64,000 bases of DNA. Origin: Talaromyces rugulosus (taxonomy: Eukaryota; Ascomycota; Eurotiomycetes; Eurotiales; Trichocomaceae). The number at the start of each line of letters is the position of its first letter. Positions within the stretch are counted from its first letter, which is position 1. The stretch spans positions 558,001-622,000 of the forward strand of contig NC_049563.1 in the NCBI RefSeq assembly GCF_013368755.1. The letters run 5' to 3'. Under the pieces are notes generated by a model. It saw only the letters and a list, made by a program, of their open reading frames with translations. It was not told where the DNA came from and did not search any database. Shown one piece after another: positions 12,683-24,822 of the stretch. The position numbers were made by a program, and so were the translations under genes.

Positions 12683-14722
12683 TTATGATGCCGAACCAAG
12701 GCTGCTCTTCCTCATCGGCACTCTTGTTGTCCGCGAGTTTTCCCATGATTGTTTGCTTCCATGTCCTTGGAACGGCATAAGAGTCAAGTTTTGACGGCTG
12801 CCACATCCCTGCTGAGATGCATTTATAAGGTCAAGCGGGGTGACCGATTCTTTCGGATTGAGAATGTACATGACGTTATTGCTATCGACGGCAGCGAATT
12901 CCTGGGCCCTTGCCTGCTCTTTTCTGCCATTGACTCTGTTGGATGACACCCTTCCAGCTGACGTGAAAGTAAATTTGATTGGAGTGGGCGCCTGGTAACC
13001 CGGGTACTCGGGTTGGGATTCGGCAGGGACAAATGCCATCATACTTGGAGATGGAGGAACGGGATTAGAGTTGCGTTTGACATGATATGGGTGGCGGGGT
13101 GGTATTTGTGGTTTAGAGTTGATCGGGGCAAGGAAAGTAGCACCAGCAGGCGGGTCGATGGGTGGTTGTAGGCTGCGCAGCCAGTCTGGGGTGGGAGGTT
13201 GAGCGTATGTATGGCGTCTTTTTGAAATGAAGGAGAGTGGTTCTTTTTCTTTTTTCAAGTTTTTCTCCCCGCCCTTGATTGATGATATGCTCTTACCCCG
13301 GTTTCGAGCGAAGGACCCTCTCCGGATCCTTTTGGAGAGTTGGCCCTCTTTCTCTGTTTGATCCTTCCTGGTTCGAGATGGTCCTGGAGGAGGTAAAAGG
13401 ATTGTCTCATCAAACGAGTTGTCTGATGCCGGAGGTGTGAATGGAGGTTCTGTTGTCGGTACAGGTACAGTTTGGAAGGCGTCGTGTGAATTGATCTCAC
13501 GAATTATTGCATCTTGTAATGTCTCAAAGGTAGGATGGCCAGGGGTAGCCACCTGTGTCGATATATAAGCCTGCTTGAACATGTTCATGATTTCATCGGC
13601 ATTGTAGTTATGAGAAAACTCGGGTATGAAAGGGCTGGCGGTGTCGGTAGGTAGGGGACTATTCACAATTTCTGCAATACTGGCGGCTTGTGGAACATCA
13701 AGGTTTTTAGGGGTCGGGGGTTGGATAACCCGGTGCTCGATTTTGATACTCGGCTTTTTCGATGCTGTAATTCCAGTGTCAATGCTAAGATCGAGGACAT
13801 TCTTGCTGGAGCCGGCCCGAGAAAGGCTGGGTCTTCTCGACAGTGACAATCCCTTGCTACCACGGTCGGGTTTCAATTGCGCCACATTGACTGTAGGTCG
13901 TGGATCTATTGTGGCTTTTTCTGCCGAATATCCATACCCAGATGATGTCGGGGGTCGTGGGAAGCTGGCAAGATCCGGGGTGCGGATTTGGGGCGATCTA
14001 ATATCCGGTGCCGAGGCTTGAGGTTTCAAGGTCTGCCGACTAGTCGGCGATGATGGTGCCAAGTTCGAGCGTGTACGAGCTTCGGAGGAGGGTCGCGAGT
14101 GCGATTGTGAAGATCCAGCATGTCGACCACGAGAAGCTGGTTTGGATCCCCTACCTCTACTACTTTCGGGTCTTGAAGTAGAACGGTGGGAGCGAGCGCC
14201 GTACTGACTCGAAGAACTTGTTGTCATGTTGCGGTCTGCCACATCTTCCTGGTATAATGTAGACACAATGGGAGTGTACCGCGGGTTTCTTGGCACAATG
14301 TTTGGCAGCGTATCAAGGTTTCGATCGGCAACGTCTTCATTGTACGGTGTGGATGGGGACAATGATGTAGGCGATATGCGGTACCTATGACCAGAGAACA
14401 ACGCTTCGATGACATCGACGTGTCGTGAGCTCCGCGAAGGCGAAGGGCTTTTGGAACCAGTATATCGAAACTGACGAAGGGAAGATATTGTACGGTCGTA
14501 GAATGACTCGTGTAATTCTTCAAACTGTCGCTCGATGCCCTCAAAGTGCTGATTGAGGTCTGGCACTGCGGGGTTTACCGGCGTAATAGGGTTCGAAGAA
14601 GGGTTCAAGGAAGGCCCATTCCAATTGTAAGGCGAGCTAGTATCTCGTGAAATGGTCACATTGGGAGTGACTCCGGCGTTCGGCGAAGCGCCGGTGTGAA
14701 AGAATCTTTTCAACCCAACCAT
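12683..14722 (-). CDS. uncharacterised Ser/Pro-rich disordered protein
   Basis: A single-exon open frame of 679 residues starting at ATG 14722. I do not recognise a named family. The sequence is dominated by Ser, Pro, Arg and Thr with many SP/TP and R-x-x-S sites, typical of a disordered, phosphorylated fungal protein. A repeated element, Y-x-E-D-V-A-D-R-N, occurs twice near residues 130-170. A moderately ordered segment around residues 370-415 (N-A-D-E-I-M-N-M-F-K-Q-A-Y...) could form helices. Basic clusters (K-R-I-R-R, I-S-K-R-R-H) may be nuclear localisation signals. There are no transmembrane segments or catalytic motifs. The uninterrupted length in a region with many stops in other frames supports it being real. 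Confidence 0.75.
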   Translation of the reverse strand: MVGLKRFFHTGASPNAGVTPNVTISRDTSSPYNWNGPSLNPSSNPITPVNPAVPDLNQHFEGIERQFEELHESFYDRTISSLRQFRYTGSKSPSPSRSSRHVDVIEALFSGHRYRISPTSLSPSTPYNEDVADRNLDTLPNIVPRNPRYTPIVSTLYQEDVADRNMTTSSSSQYGARSHRSTSRPESSRGRGSKPASRGRHAGSSQSHSRPSSEARTRSNLAPSSPTSRQTLKPQASAPDIRSPQIRTPDLASFPRPPTSSGYGYSAEKATIDPRPTVNVAQLKPDRGSKGLSLSRRPSLSRAGSSKNVLDLSIDTGITASKKPSIKIEHRVIQPPTPKNLDVPQAASIAEIVNSPLPTDTASPFIPEFSHNYNADEIMNMFKQAYISTQVATPGHPTFETLQDAIIREINSHDAFQTVPVPTTEPPFTPPASDNSFDETILLPPPGPSRTRKDQTEKEGQLSKRIRRGSFARNRGKSISSIKGGEKNLKKEKEPLSFISKRRHTYAQPPTPDWLRSLQPPIDPPAGATFLAPINSKPQIPPRHPYHVKRNSNPVPPSPSMMAFVPAESQPEYPGYQAPTPIKFTFTSAGRVSSNRVNGRKEQARAQEFAAVDSNNVMYILNPKESVTPLDLINASQQGCGSRQNLTLMPFQGHGSKQSWENSRTTRVPMRKSSLGSAS

Positions 14723-16861
14723 GGTGTCTGTCTATCAATATTACCGCCCAGTTGCTGCTGCCGCACGTAGAATATCGGTCAATCGAGACATCAGATGTAT
14801 GCTAGGCGTTTAGCCAAACCGGAATGTGATAAGGAGAGTGAAAATGATTGTGTGTAAAAAAGAGAGGACGCAGTCAAATGACTACAAGTTGGAATCGCAC
14901 TCGGCAACGCTGGGCAGCAATTATCTCGCCCCGATGCAATGCACTGTCAAGCCACGCATTGAGCAGCGTATGAATGACTGGGATATGCAAGTGCAGCGTA
15001 GGTTGACAGCGACAAGCCGGAATAGCAGCGAGAAATCCAGGGAAAGGAAGTGCTCAGCTCCAGCAAGGTGATCGGAAAGCAGGAATGACTTTCACGAGCA
15101 CTTGGCTCCACTGGTTAGCGGTGGCCGAGTCACTAAGCCTAATTTGGAGCTAGCGCAAGGGCAGTCTCCCCCGGCTCCCACCGCGATGGGTTGAAAACTG
15201 GAAAGTTGGGCGTTGGCTGAGCTGGCTGTGCTGCCCAGCACAGGCCACGATAGCTGCTTCGATCCATGGGCTAGCAGCTAGCGAACCCCGGCGAACCATG
15301 GATGAGTGCGAAAACACTGCCAAGGTGGCCGGGCGCAGAATCTAGATTTCGATATAGAGTACATGTGCTTCCAACTCCGTACGGAGCACTCATGGCGTGG
15401 ATGCTTTATAAATTTCCCTGTTGTTGATTCAATGTGTTCTCATGCTGTAACATTGAGCAAGATGATCCTGTGATGAACATCCAGTCCAGCACACGAACAG
15501 AGTTTGTAGGAAGGAGGAAGGAGCTTGTGGCCAATGCCAGGCTTAACCGTTGGTGTGGGGCGGCCGCACGGGCTGGCGCGCGTTGCCGTGTAAAGTGTGG
15601 GATGGCCACGTTCTCATTGGACAGGGCATGGTGGATCGGCACGCAGTGGAGCCTAAGTCTAAATTGTCCCTGGTCTAGCGGGGCCCAGCAGGCCCATCAC
15701 CGTCGCCATCACATCTTCGGAATTGTGACTCAGTAAGCAAAAAGCAAACACGGCGCTTACGATTCGTTACGGATACGGTTACGGACAATAATTTAAGCAG
15801 GAACCAAGTTGGTTGGACATTTAATCGTTCATGAACCGTCACCGCTGTTGCCTTCCGTCCAACAGTCAACGCTTTTATGCGGAACGCCAATTTCAGTCAA
15901 CATTCGGAACAAACTCTAATGACTCCTGGCTGTGGGCTTAATATTGCCTGCACCAATGATGTCCTGTGCCACAAGTGATATCAAATTGCCAATGTTGTCA
16001 CTGCTCGTGCTATTTTGTTCTCTATAGTACAGAGTATATAGGGTATATCAAGTCGCTTTAATGCTTTTGTTCGATCGATTTTTTTTGGTCCGTGTGGAAT
16101 ATGCATGTGTCACCGAGTACGTACGTACGGAGTAACTACGACCGATATCGATCGGATAACGAATGTCTTTTATAGTCTACCATCCACTATGACGGGTCGT
16201 CGAGTCAGCGACCCCTGAGTCCTGACTCCTGGGTTAGCTCCATCCTCCTTAACCTCAAAAAGTCTAGAGGCGCAGTAATTACCCCGTACGGAATAATAGA
16301 GACTCACATCGCCGGCCTACGTAGGCTTGCCCTTGACCAGTAGTGTAAATTTAGTCAAGGACGAAGGGAAGGGTAGTGCCGGCGCTATCAGCGCTACTTA
16401 CGTATTCGTACATTCTATCAATTTAGTATCAAACCAAACGCATAATAATTGTCATCTACGTGTTGAATATACTATACTTTTGGATATTTATAAGTATACA
16501 TTACTTGTAGTACGGAGTAATTTAGTGGCCTAGTGATCTGTGTTGGATAATAAGGACTGTCCAAACAGCCGAAGACTTTTTGGTTAGCAGCTAACATGCT
16601 GAGAATTTGTAGTCGTCGTATGGTGCGGCAAACGCTGTTCTGATAATGCAGCTTATAACGTGCCGGCGTACATAGAGACATAAATACCAGAGACCCCTTT
16701 TACATTTTGCGTTGGAGAATAATATATTACGTAGACTGTAGAGTTATCAATTTATCCTGTTAATTTATCTTTATATATGTGAGTCCACATGTAATCGTCA
16801 TCAATTATGGAACGTGATGCTTCAACTTGACAATTCAACTCTAGCACAACAGTAACTACCA
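14723..16861. other. gene-poor stretch of about 2.1 kb
   Basis: No convincing coding sequence. The part next to 14722 is likely promoter/5' UTR of the disordered protein. The interval contains several copies of a TACGGAGTA-type word (about 15377, 16128, 16285, 16510; see findings), a GTACGTACGTACGG run at about 16119-16132, and GCTAGCAGCTAGCG near 15269-15283. Short open frames have no recognisable product. Confidence 0.5.
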
Positions 16862-17882
16862 CTAGTAGCGAGGACGTACAGTCCAATTAACCGAAATATT
16901 CCGAGGTGGATTTCGGATTATTAGCGTCGACGGCCCAGACGAGAAAGACACTAAAGTCATGATTACCGAGTCATCGGTTGCCTCGGTTTGCATTCTGGTA
17001 TCCTCATCCGGCGTTCCATCTTCGTTGCTAGGTTGGTGTGTCTCGACAAAATCAACCCCAAAGCGACACAAATGGCACTCTGTCGGCATTGTATTGTGTG
17101 TAGAGTCCCCAGTCGCGTCTAGATGGGCGGTGCGTAGTCTAGGGCCCATTTCTCGAGTCAGAACCGGTGGCTCATCGACGGGATAAGTAGATGTAGGTCG
17201 GAGATCATATAGAGTTGGGTTTTGATGGTTTTCCGCGTTGGGAATACCCCATAATGGACGCGCAGTTGGCCACCCAGGTCCCCCGTATAAAGACTCTACA
17301 TGCTGAATATCCACGTTACTAATGACCGATGCTGGATAACCCGCCTCATAGACACGATCAGACATAGTTGGTTCGGAAGTTCGACGTTTCTTTATCGGTG
17401 GAGCGTTGCCGTCTTTGTCGTCGTTGTAGTAGTCTTAGTCGTCGTAGTATTCGTCGTCATCCTCCATGAAGTCGACATGTTGGCGTTTGTTTTGTCCAGA
17501 TTCTGGACTTCTGGGCGTTTCGATATGCTCCAAGCCTGGAAGAGACCCAGTATATCCAGAGCTTCCAGCCAGGATCGGTGGACTGGGGGTTATGTCGTCC
17601 ACACGTCTGCTATTCGCTCTGCTTGGCTCGAAAGCTGCCCTCGCCACCCCAGTGGCTTTCTTGATCTTTTCCAATATTTCTTCCAAACTTTCTTCAGCCA
17701 CACCAGCGCTTATGCCAGCAGCCTCGCCGACCGCATCGAAATTTATCTGCGGTGGTGTCAGTATCACATCACTAAATAAACGGAGCACGTATCATGCTAC
17801 TTACCGTTTCAATGTTGGTATTCCTAAGGCAGGTGTATAAGAACCAAAGGTCAACAAACGGATGGGGTAACCTGTGTGACAT
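16862..17882 (-). pseudogene. small Myb/HTH-like protein gene with an in-frame stop
   Basis: Exon 1 17805-17882 and intron 17747-17804 (GTAAGT...GCAG) lead into a frame that stops at TAA 17437-17435, giving 129 residues. The same frame then continues open for about 190 more codons to 16862, through an acidic stretch, a P-P-I-K-K-R-R nuclear-signal-like cluster and a tail with Cys pair C-x2-C. The N-terminus (F-V-D-L-W-F-L-Y-T-C-L... then N-F-D-A-V-G-E-A-A-G-I) resembles the short helical Myb/HTH-like fungal domain often used in DNA binding; this is my pattern reading, not a search result. The acidic D/Y run is present on both sides of the stop, so one interrupted gene is likelier than two. 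A short functional 129-residue protein, or an annotation error, remains possible. Confidence 0.5.
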
Positions 17883-18183
17883 GTTAGCCTGTCGACTTTA
17901 TAGAAAACACTAGATATCGACCTGAAGGGATTGAAGGTGACTAGTAGCGATGCAACACTAGAGATATGCCTCGCAGTGTTGAAGTAGAAACGGAGTAGTC
18001 TTTAGAGAGGAAACTGAAAAGGAGCCCGCAGGCTTGAGGGAAACGTTTAAATAAATAATACAAAAAAGCAGTTAAATGTAGCAACCCGGACTTTCCCCGC
18101 ATTTTCTGACATGTTTATGAAATACAATAACAAAGAACACCAGGCTATGCATTGTCATTAATATAGCAGCACAAGATCCTCAT
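17883..18183. other. intergenic, upstream of the Myb-like gene and downstream of MTR3
   Basis: 301 bp, no ORF. An ACGGAGTAG word is at about 17991. Confidence 0.5.
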
Positions 18184-19212
18184 TCACGTCTTCATCTCGG
18201 CATCTGTATCAGCTACTGGGGTGTTTATGGTCTGTTTGAGTAAGCGCTCCCCAGACTCTGTGACAGCTGCACAAAGCACGGTGTGGACACCTCTTGCTGC
18301 ATCAACAGAACCATCGATGAGGGCTTCATGTCCAGAACTCTGGTCTCCTCCTAAATATGTATCCCCTTTCAGCCATAGCTCCGTAATCTCATCCCGGCTG
18401 GGCAAGCAGGCAACCACGCAAGCAGCGGTTATATTCTTGTGCTCCGACGGATCTGGGTCTAACACAAGCTGCCTGGTCGGCTTTCCATCTTTTTGCGCTT
18501 CGTTATCCTCCACAATAGCTGCTACGCCGCCCGAGACCAAGTCGAGACAGTCAATTTTTGCATCAGCGATCGCAGCAGCAGCAGCCGTAATACACCCCGC
18601 GAGCACGTTCATGGTTCCCCAGGATGCATCCGTTGCGCCAGAAGCATCACCCCACCATCGGTCGTCTTCTGCTTCAAGAACGGTGATTGTAACATCCAAC
18701 GCACTTTTTGGCCAGCGTTCTGCGATGATAGCGCCCCGGATGGCAGTCTCAAGATGGACTCCGAGATCTCGCTCGCTCGCATCACGAATGTGTCCCTTTC
18801 GTCGTCGGTGAGCAAATGGTGCGTATTTCACGTGTGTTGTGAGTACGAGGTTGGGCGAATAGTTTGCTGAGCGTGGCAGAGGGCGAGGGCCATGGACTGT
18901 ACATGCGATTTTCAACGAAGTCGAAGGTGCAATCAATGACTTGCCGGTCGGTAGTCTGGCAGGCTTGATTTCCAGGTACGACGACCCGCTAGCTGTAGGG
19001 ACTAGGCCTGTTGTCAAGACTATCAAGCTTGTCAGTTGTCTTATCTATGCGCAACTCAATCTAGTCGACTCACATATCTTGCGTAGCTCGTCAGATTTCC
19101 TCGTCCTTTGCGGTCTCTGTGCTACTTCGCCCGTTGCGGAGCGCAGCAATGAGGCAAAAACCGGCGCCCGAGTGCCGTTGGGAGGGCCATTGTTTCTTCT
19201 TCTATCAGCCAT
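18184..19212 (-). CDS. MTR3: exosome complex RNase PH-like subunit Mtr3
   Basis: Core ring subunit of the RNA exosome (3'-5' RNA processing and decay, nucleus and cytoplasm); eukaryotic ring subunits are catalytically inactive (known). Exons 19074-19212 and 18184-19019 with a 54-bp intron encode 324 residues. The N-terminus (N-G-T-R-A-P) leads into an RNase PH fold: G-S-S-Y-L-E, K-I-A-C-T-V-H-G-P-R-P, then E-R-D-L-G-V-H-L-E-T-A-I, A-L-D-V-T-I-T-V-L-E, and a C-terminal A-A-A-A-I-A-D-A-K-I half. The H-G-P-R-P and A-P-F-A spacing fits Mtr3/Rrp41-like proteins. Mtr3 is preferred to Rrp46 because of length and the N-terminal extension. Start ATG at 19212. Confidence 0.82.
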
Positions 19213-20769
19213 GGTGTGAATAGGCTGGCTGGGGTTTTTCTAGCTGGTCTTGAGGTTCAGTCGAAATCAAAAAAGTTGCGGCGGTAGAAATTGGGATGTT
19301 TGCTCTGTTTGTCGCGGTGGGCAAGTGGGGCGAGCTGTGCAGCTTTTCCTCTTTTTTCCCGCGCCGAACTTTTTTCTCTTCTCTCTTCTCTCTTCTCTCA
19401 CCACCACCTCGAGTTGTCAAATCGACCTCGTAACACCACAATTCCTCATGGAAGAGCTATCAGCTCTTCTGATATGCACTTGGAATTATTAGAACTGTAA
19501 GTTCTTTTTGCTATTCTGCACTTTCACACACTCGAAGGAGGAAATCTATAACCAAATATCTGTTCGGCGACAACATCATGAGCCCTTGAACAACATGCAC
19601 TACCATCTGACAACCATCAAACATCCTTTTGTTTTCTAATTATGCTCTCATGAATTGTGCTAATTGAGAATAGAACGGATTGTAAAACAGAAAGACACCT
19701 TTGATGACACGTTTATTATAAAGGTACGGCAATACTCCAGCACATTTTTTCCCCTGCACACCTTTTGTGATGAAAAAAAATATTCAGTTCTGCTTCTGCA
19801 AAAATATTGAAGATAACAATACCATACCAAAACTTTCTGATCTGGTCACCATTATTCGAAATTTTCATGATTTCTTATTTGAGACGCATGCTGACATGGC
19901 ATCGACACAGGTTCACATTACTCGACTACCATAACAAACCAAGACGTGTTACTCTTATTACTAACTGTAAGTAAGAACTTGGCTTACATGCCAGTCTACC
20001 CTTGCCCATCTCCTTTATGATGACAACTAGTCAATCCATTCAACGATTCTCCTAGAGAGAGACCGCCCCTCGAGCCTGCGTCGTGGATTTCGCGTGTCTG
20101 TCATTCTCTAGTACCGTGCCGCCTCCCTATACCGGACTTTGCTTTTTTAACGAAGGCAAAGGATGATTGGTTGTGGAGTTCTTGTCGTGGAATCCTGCTG
20201 AAGATGGACGGCATTGTGTTTTTCATTGTGCTTGCTTGACTTGTGTCGGTTTCTGTCCTCGAACATTTCTGTCCGTTTTGGACGGGGTGGCTTGGGGCCA
20301 GGGCCGACAGGGGAAGGGATGAGTAAACCGGCTTGCTGATTAACTGGATTTTTACATCTTTTACTCGTCTACTTTGTTGACGCCGGCTAACATAAATGCC
20401 AGATTAAATTGTAGCTTTTCATTAGTTAGAAATGACAAACGTTTTAAGAATCGAATTCCCCTTTTTTTTTAAAAAAATAAAGATTATAAATTTTTAGACG
20501 AATTAATATTATTTCAACACCTTGACCCGATTTTATGAATTTCTCTCCCCGGAGTTTGTGCTGGAACCGAACGGCCAGAAATAATAGAATCATCTCACCT
20601 TTTGTACACACCTCTTTGTCAACAAAATTACATCCCTTCCCCTCTCTTTTTTTTTGTCACTTCATCGTTTATATTATAAAAAAGTTTATAGTACGTTAAT
20701 AATGCGCCCGCTGCTCTATTTCATACCTGTCGTGTTGTTGAGGAGGAAAATCTATTGACGAGACTTCTT
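19213..20769. other. intergenic, MTR3 promoter side and CHO2 3' side
   Basis: About 1.55 kb without a gene. A strong pyrimidine tract of CTCTTCT repeats (about 19374-19400) lies 160-190 bp upstream of the MTR3 ATG. The rest is AT-rich with T-runs and probably contains the CHO2 3' UTR. No RNA gene recognised. Confidence 0.5.
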
Positions 20770-23700
20770 CTAGTCTTTGGATGCAGTCGGCGTTGTCGTT
20801 CCTTTCGATCTGGACATGCTGTAGGGGGCCTGAAGTGGGCGTTAGTATTAAGAACAACATGACGAGTTCAAAAGAGAATATTCCAACGTACTAGCACTTT
20901 CTTTGCGTTGCATATTCTCCAGGCCATGTTGCGAACATTGCCGTCGGCACGGACAACTTCGGGAGCAAACTCGACGCCGAACCTGGGAAAAAAAAAAGTT
21001 AGATAGGTATTAATAGCCGGCTTGTGAAAGAGAAACATACATCTGGTGAACCGCAAAGACGACACGTCTAGCGTATTTGCCATCTCGCTCGACAAGGGTT
21101 CCAAAGTGCTCGTCGGCAGCCTCTGGCGCAATTTCAGGGTTTTGATCGAAGCAGTTGCGCACAACTGGTAGCAGGGCGGCTTCGACGGCGGCTTGGACTA
21201 CTCCGGCATTGTCAACCTCGATATCGTCCTCGTCGAAGCGACCGATTCGGATTTCAAATGGCCGTGAGATAGCCATGACGTTGTGTCTGCCATTGTGGTG
21301 GTATCGGAACTCAAACACGCCTTGCGTCCAGAACAGTTTGTCGCCTGAGAACAACATCTCGCCAGAGGCAAAGTCTCGGTTCTCTCCATCCTGGCGATGA
21401 GATGCAGAAACAACAATGTCGCTGGCGATTAGTCCCTTCTCGCAGGTTAAGCTGTCGTAGGCGCCTTCGTTCGTGGCTATCCATCTGCCTTGAGACGAAA
21501 CGCGGGTGACTTCTCGTCTGGTGTTGTCAGTCACCATGTACAGGCCGACCCAGTCCTTTTTGCTATGGTTCAGCGGTGCAGTCCACTTGACTTTGACCGG
21601 GGAGCCGTATTCGAAAATCAAACTCTTTAGGTCTCCTCGTCGTTCCAGGGGTTCTCTCGCACTGGCGCCTTCTCGGCCACTGCTGCGGTCGACCTGTGCC
21701 GATGGCGAGGATTCGGTGCCTTCGACCTCCAGGGAATAGTCTTCTAGGTCGTAACCTGCGGCGACTTCATCGTCAAGACGAGAAATAGTGACTCGGGCGG
21801 GATATTGGCTAAACAGAGACTTCGCATCTTTCATGAATGTATTGACTCCAGTGGCCAATTTAGGACGAGCGGTTTCGAGAAGCTCCTCGACAAAATCAAA
21901 CGATTCGTCCATCATGCGGTCCACGCTTCCGCCAAGCTGTTGCAGAGGCGGAGGCAGGGATCGTTTGAGGCTCTTCACCAAACCCGCATCCTGGCGCAAA
22001 CTGCGGCCATAGAGTTTCTGCATATGTGGACGCTCCACCAGTTGAATGAAGGCTAAAGTCAAGACATGGCTCAGCAACGCAAGGAATATCACAGGTCCTT
22101 TGCTGGTGATTAATGCTGCACCCCATACGCCAGCTAGGCCCAAAACGCGCTCTGGGTTGTTGAGATAGCGGTATATGCCGCTGTAGGTGAGTTTAGATTG
22201 CGCATCAAAAAAGAAATCACCGAAAAACCATCCAAACTCTCCAAGTGACTGGTAGATACTCACAGAAGTCCAAGTCTGCAATAAAATCAAACTCGCACCG
22301 AGAACGTGTTTTAGAAGAACGAGCCCGTGATTCCAATCAGCGGGCAAGGAGTACATTTTCCATGCAGCTGCGATGAACGTGGAATAACAAAGGGTCATGC
22401 TCAAGTGGTAAGACCCTTTCCACTGGCGCCAGGCCTCCTCTGTGCTATCCCCGAATTTGACAAAGTGGCGAGTCCAAGACTTGGATTTGGATTGTCGGTG
22501 GAGTATGTATCCGATGCCAATAGAATACCAGCATCTCCACAGAGCGGCATTGGCGACGAAGATGAATTGATAAATAGTAGTGGACGGTGTGAGGATAGTG
22601 AGAACAGCAACGAGAATTTGGACCAAGATGATAGACGAGTCTGTCACCCTGTGTAGATCTAGGTTTTGCGGTCCAAGTAAGTTGTGAACGGCTGACGGCA
22701 GCGGAACAGCGCTCTCATTAGCGGGTGTGGATACGAATGAATCCTTCAAAGGAGATGCCGGGGGACTGTTTGTGCTGCTATCGTGTTGCACGGAACGCTT
22801 CCGAGGCGCTGGCGGATTGTATGTCTTTTCAATATGGGGGTTTTCGACCAGGACCAAGAAAACAAACTGAGCTGCGTGCGCGACTATGGAAATGAAGAGC
22901 ACCTTGTAGCTAGCAGCCATCAGAGAAATGCCGTAGTAGCCCGCATAGCCTACCGAGTACATCGGATGCGGCGCCATTTCGAACACGCCGTCGAAGGTGA
23001 GCTCTTGGTCAATGAGAAAGAAAAAATCTCCCCAGTACCAGGCAAAGTCCTTGACGACCCGATGGGCATCGAGTTTGACCCAGAGATTGAAGAGGACCAG
23101 GGCAATGCCTGCAGCCCATCTGAGGCCAGTCATAAGCGCAGTCTCGGTTTCGGGACGGTGGCCGCATGCTACTGCAAACAGACAGTAGGAGATGAAGTCA
23201 CACATCAAGATCACGTCCACGAGACGTCGAAAGACTAGCCATGTGTTGTATTCCAGGGGGGCATCATCGAAAGAATAGTCTTTTGGTATCATGGTCTCCA
23301 TGTCCTTCTTGAAGAACTGGTACAGCTTCGGATGGGGGTTTTCGCCTGTGGCCGGGTTCTCGAAGATCTTGGACTTGATAGCCCATCTGATCATGGAATT
23401 GTGGTGTGACTGTTTGTGCAGCAGCCAGCCAATGCCGCCGTTGTAGGCGGATCTCCAGAGCAAGTAGACGAGCGCAAAGACTGGGATCCTTGCGGAGGCC
23501 GGGAGCGCGGCAAAGGACAGGATGTGGACGGCCAGAATAGCCAGCACGATCAGATCAGACAGGTTCTTCGGTTCGGTCGGCGACAGGAGCTGCGAGACCA
23601 TGTCGTGGGTCTGGGGGACGGTGAAGACTAGAGCACACAGTGAGTACAATGAGCCAGCAATCCGGGTGATTTTGGTCGCAATGGGCATTATTTCTGGGAG

Positions 23701-23948
23701 ACCAATGTGCGATTGGTACATTGCAGTCGTTCCTACGGGGCCTCTCCTAAGACTGAAGACTTACTTGTACCGTCAGGGGTCCGGCCGAATGTCGCTGTCG
23801 GTCTGTCGTTCTCTTTCTCGACTACCTGGTAGCCAGCATCCGCAAGGGCATTGTCGACGGCGCGCACGTCAACGGGACGCGAGGCCGGGGTGCGCTCGCG
23901 GAGGTTTCCATCTGGGCGATGAGCACCGGTGGCAGTGCTGGCGTCCAT
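20770..23948 (-). CDS. CHO2: phosphatidylethanolamine N-methyltransferase Cho2
   Basis: Integral ER enzyme making the first methyl transfer from SAM to phosphatidylethanolamine on the route to phosphatidylcholine (EC 2.1.1.17). Exons 23765-23948, 21041-23627, 20892-20982 and 20770-20829 encode 973 residues, the normal Cho2 size. Hydrophobic segments cluster in two similar halves (about residues 60-300 and 360-570). Each half carries a PEMT-type motif: W-Y-W-G-D-F-F-F near 215 and W-F-F-G-D-F-F-F near 485. Each half also ends with a conserved 'E-N/R-P-H-I/M' near its last membrane segment. The C-terminal half is soluble with a beta-rich domain ([16 protein letters not shown]). Intron 1 (23628-23764, 137 bp) is longer than its neighbours; its acceptor was chosen because it joins G-R-T-P-D-G-T to F-T-V-P-Q-T-H-D. 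Confidence 0.92.
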
Positions 23949-24822
23949 GATGCTACCATGCGAGGGCTGTCTGTGTAGCGCTTGTGGGCGAAGGGCGAAT
24001 GTTGAAGGCGAAGTTGTTGAGGGATGACTTCATACAAGAGTCGCACGGGCCAAGCAGCAAAAGGCAAGAGGATCAATACGGTTTGGCGCGTGGGACGGCG
24101 GATGACTAAGAAAACCGCTTTTCTTCTTTTTTCTTCTTGTCGACACTTTACAACATTGATCAAATCGATGGGATCTTACACAGTGGGCGCAATGGACGGT
24201 GTGTTGTGTTTAGATGTGGGAGTGAAAAAATTCCCTCACTGGGGCAGACGTCAAAACGCCTTAAATAATAGTGCTCCACTCCCCCCGCGCGCAAAGTGCT
24301 GCGTCCGAGAGGGGAAGCCTTGTCAATGCATGCATCCTTGATTCCTGTCACGGCTTGCCTGTTTGGTACTACGCTCTTCAACCTGTCGAGTCTGCGGTAA
24401 ACGCGCAAGATGGTCTTAATAATATTACCCAATCGAATGACTGACTGCTATAGCTGGCCTTGGTATTACTACCGACATGCAAGTTTCCCCCCGAGACTTT
24501 AAGCATGTGATGTTCTTTCTCTACTATTAGGAGGCTGGCTATATATTCACATGAATTTAATTATATTAAACTTCGGATGAAATGCATAATCAATTGATTA
24601 CTAGAGATATTAAATTATATATATATATATATATATTCCAATATTGATGCATGTGCCTTCCAATGTTGACTACATCTATGGGTAATTTAGATGTATTGCG
24701 ACAAGCTGTATAGGCACCACACATGTCGACTGTACTTTGCATGTACTACATGTATCCCTTTTCATAAATCGATACATAGGATAAGCTTATGACAAGGAAT
24801 AATACTATCACCATGACCGACT
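23949..24822. other. intergenic with TA microsatellite
   Basis: CHO2 promoter side, followed by AT-rich sequence. No ORF of interest. A TA dinucleotide run lies at about 24617-24636. Confidence 0.55.
24617..24636. repeat. TA dinucleotide microsatellite
   Basis: About ten TA units in an AT-rich spacer. Such runs are often length-polymorphic between strains. Confidence 0.8.

Noticed and set aside
23626..23721. Alternative longer second exon of CHO2 (M-Y-Q-S-H-I-G-L-P...)
   Set aside because: Splicing at 23628 joins the Cho2-typical G-R-T-P-D-G-T and F-T-V-P-Q-T-H-D; the extra residues do not fit the family.
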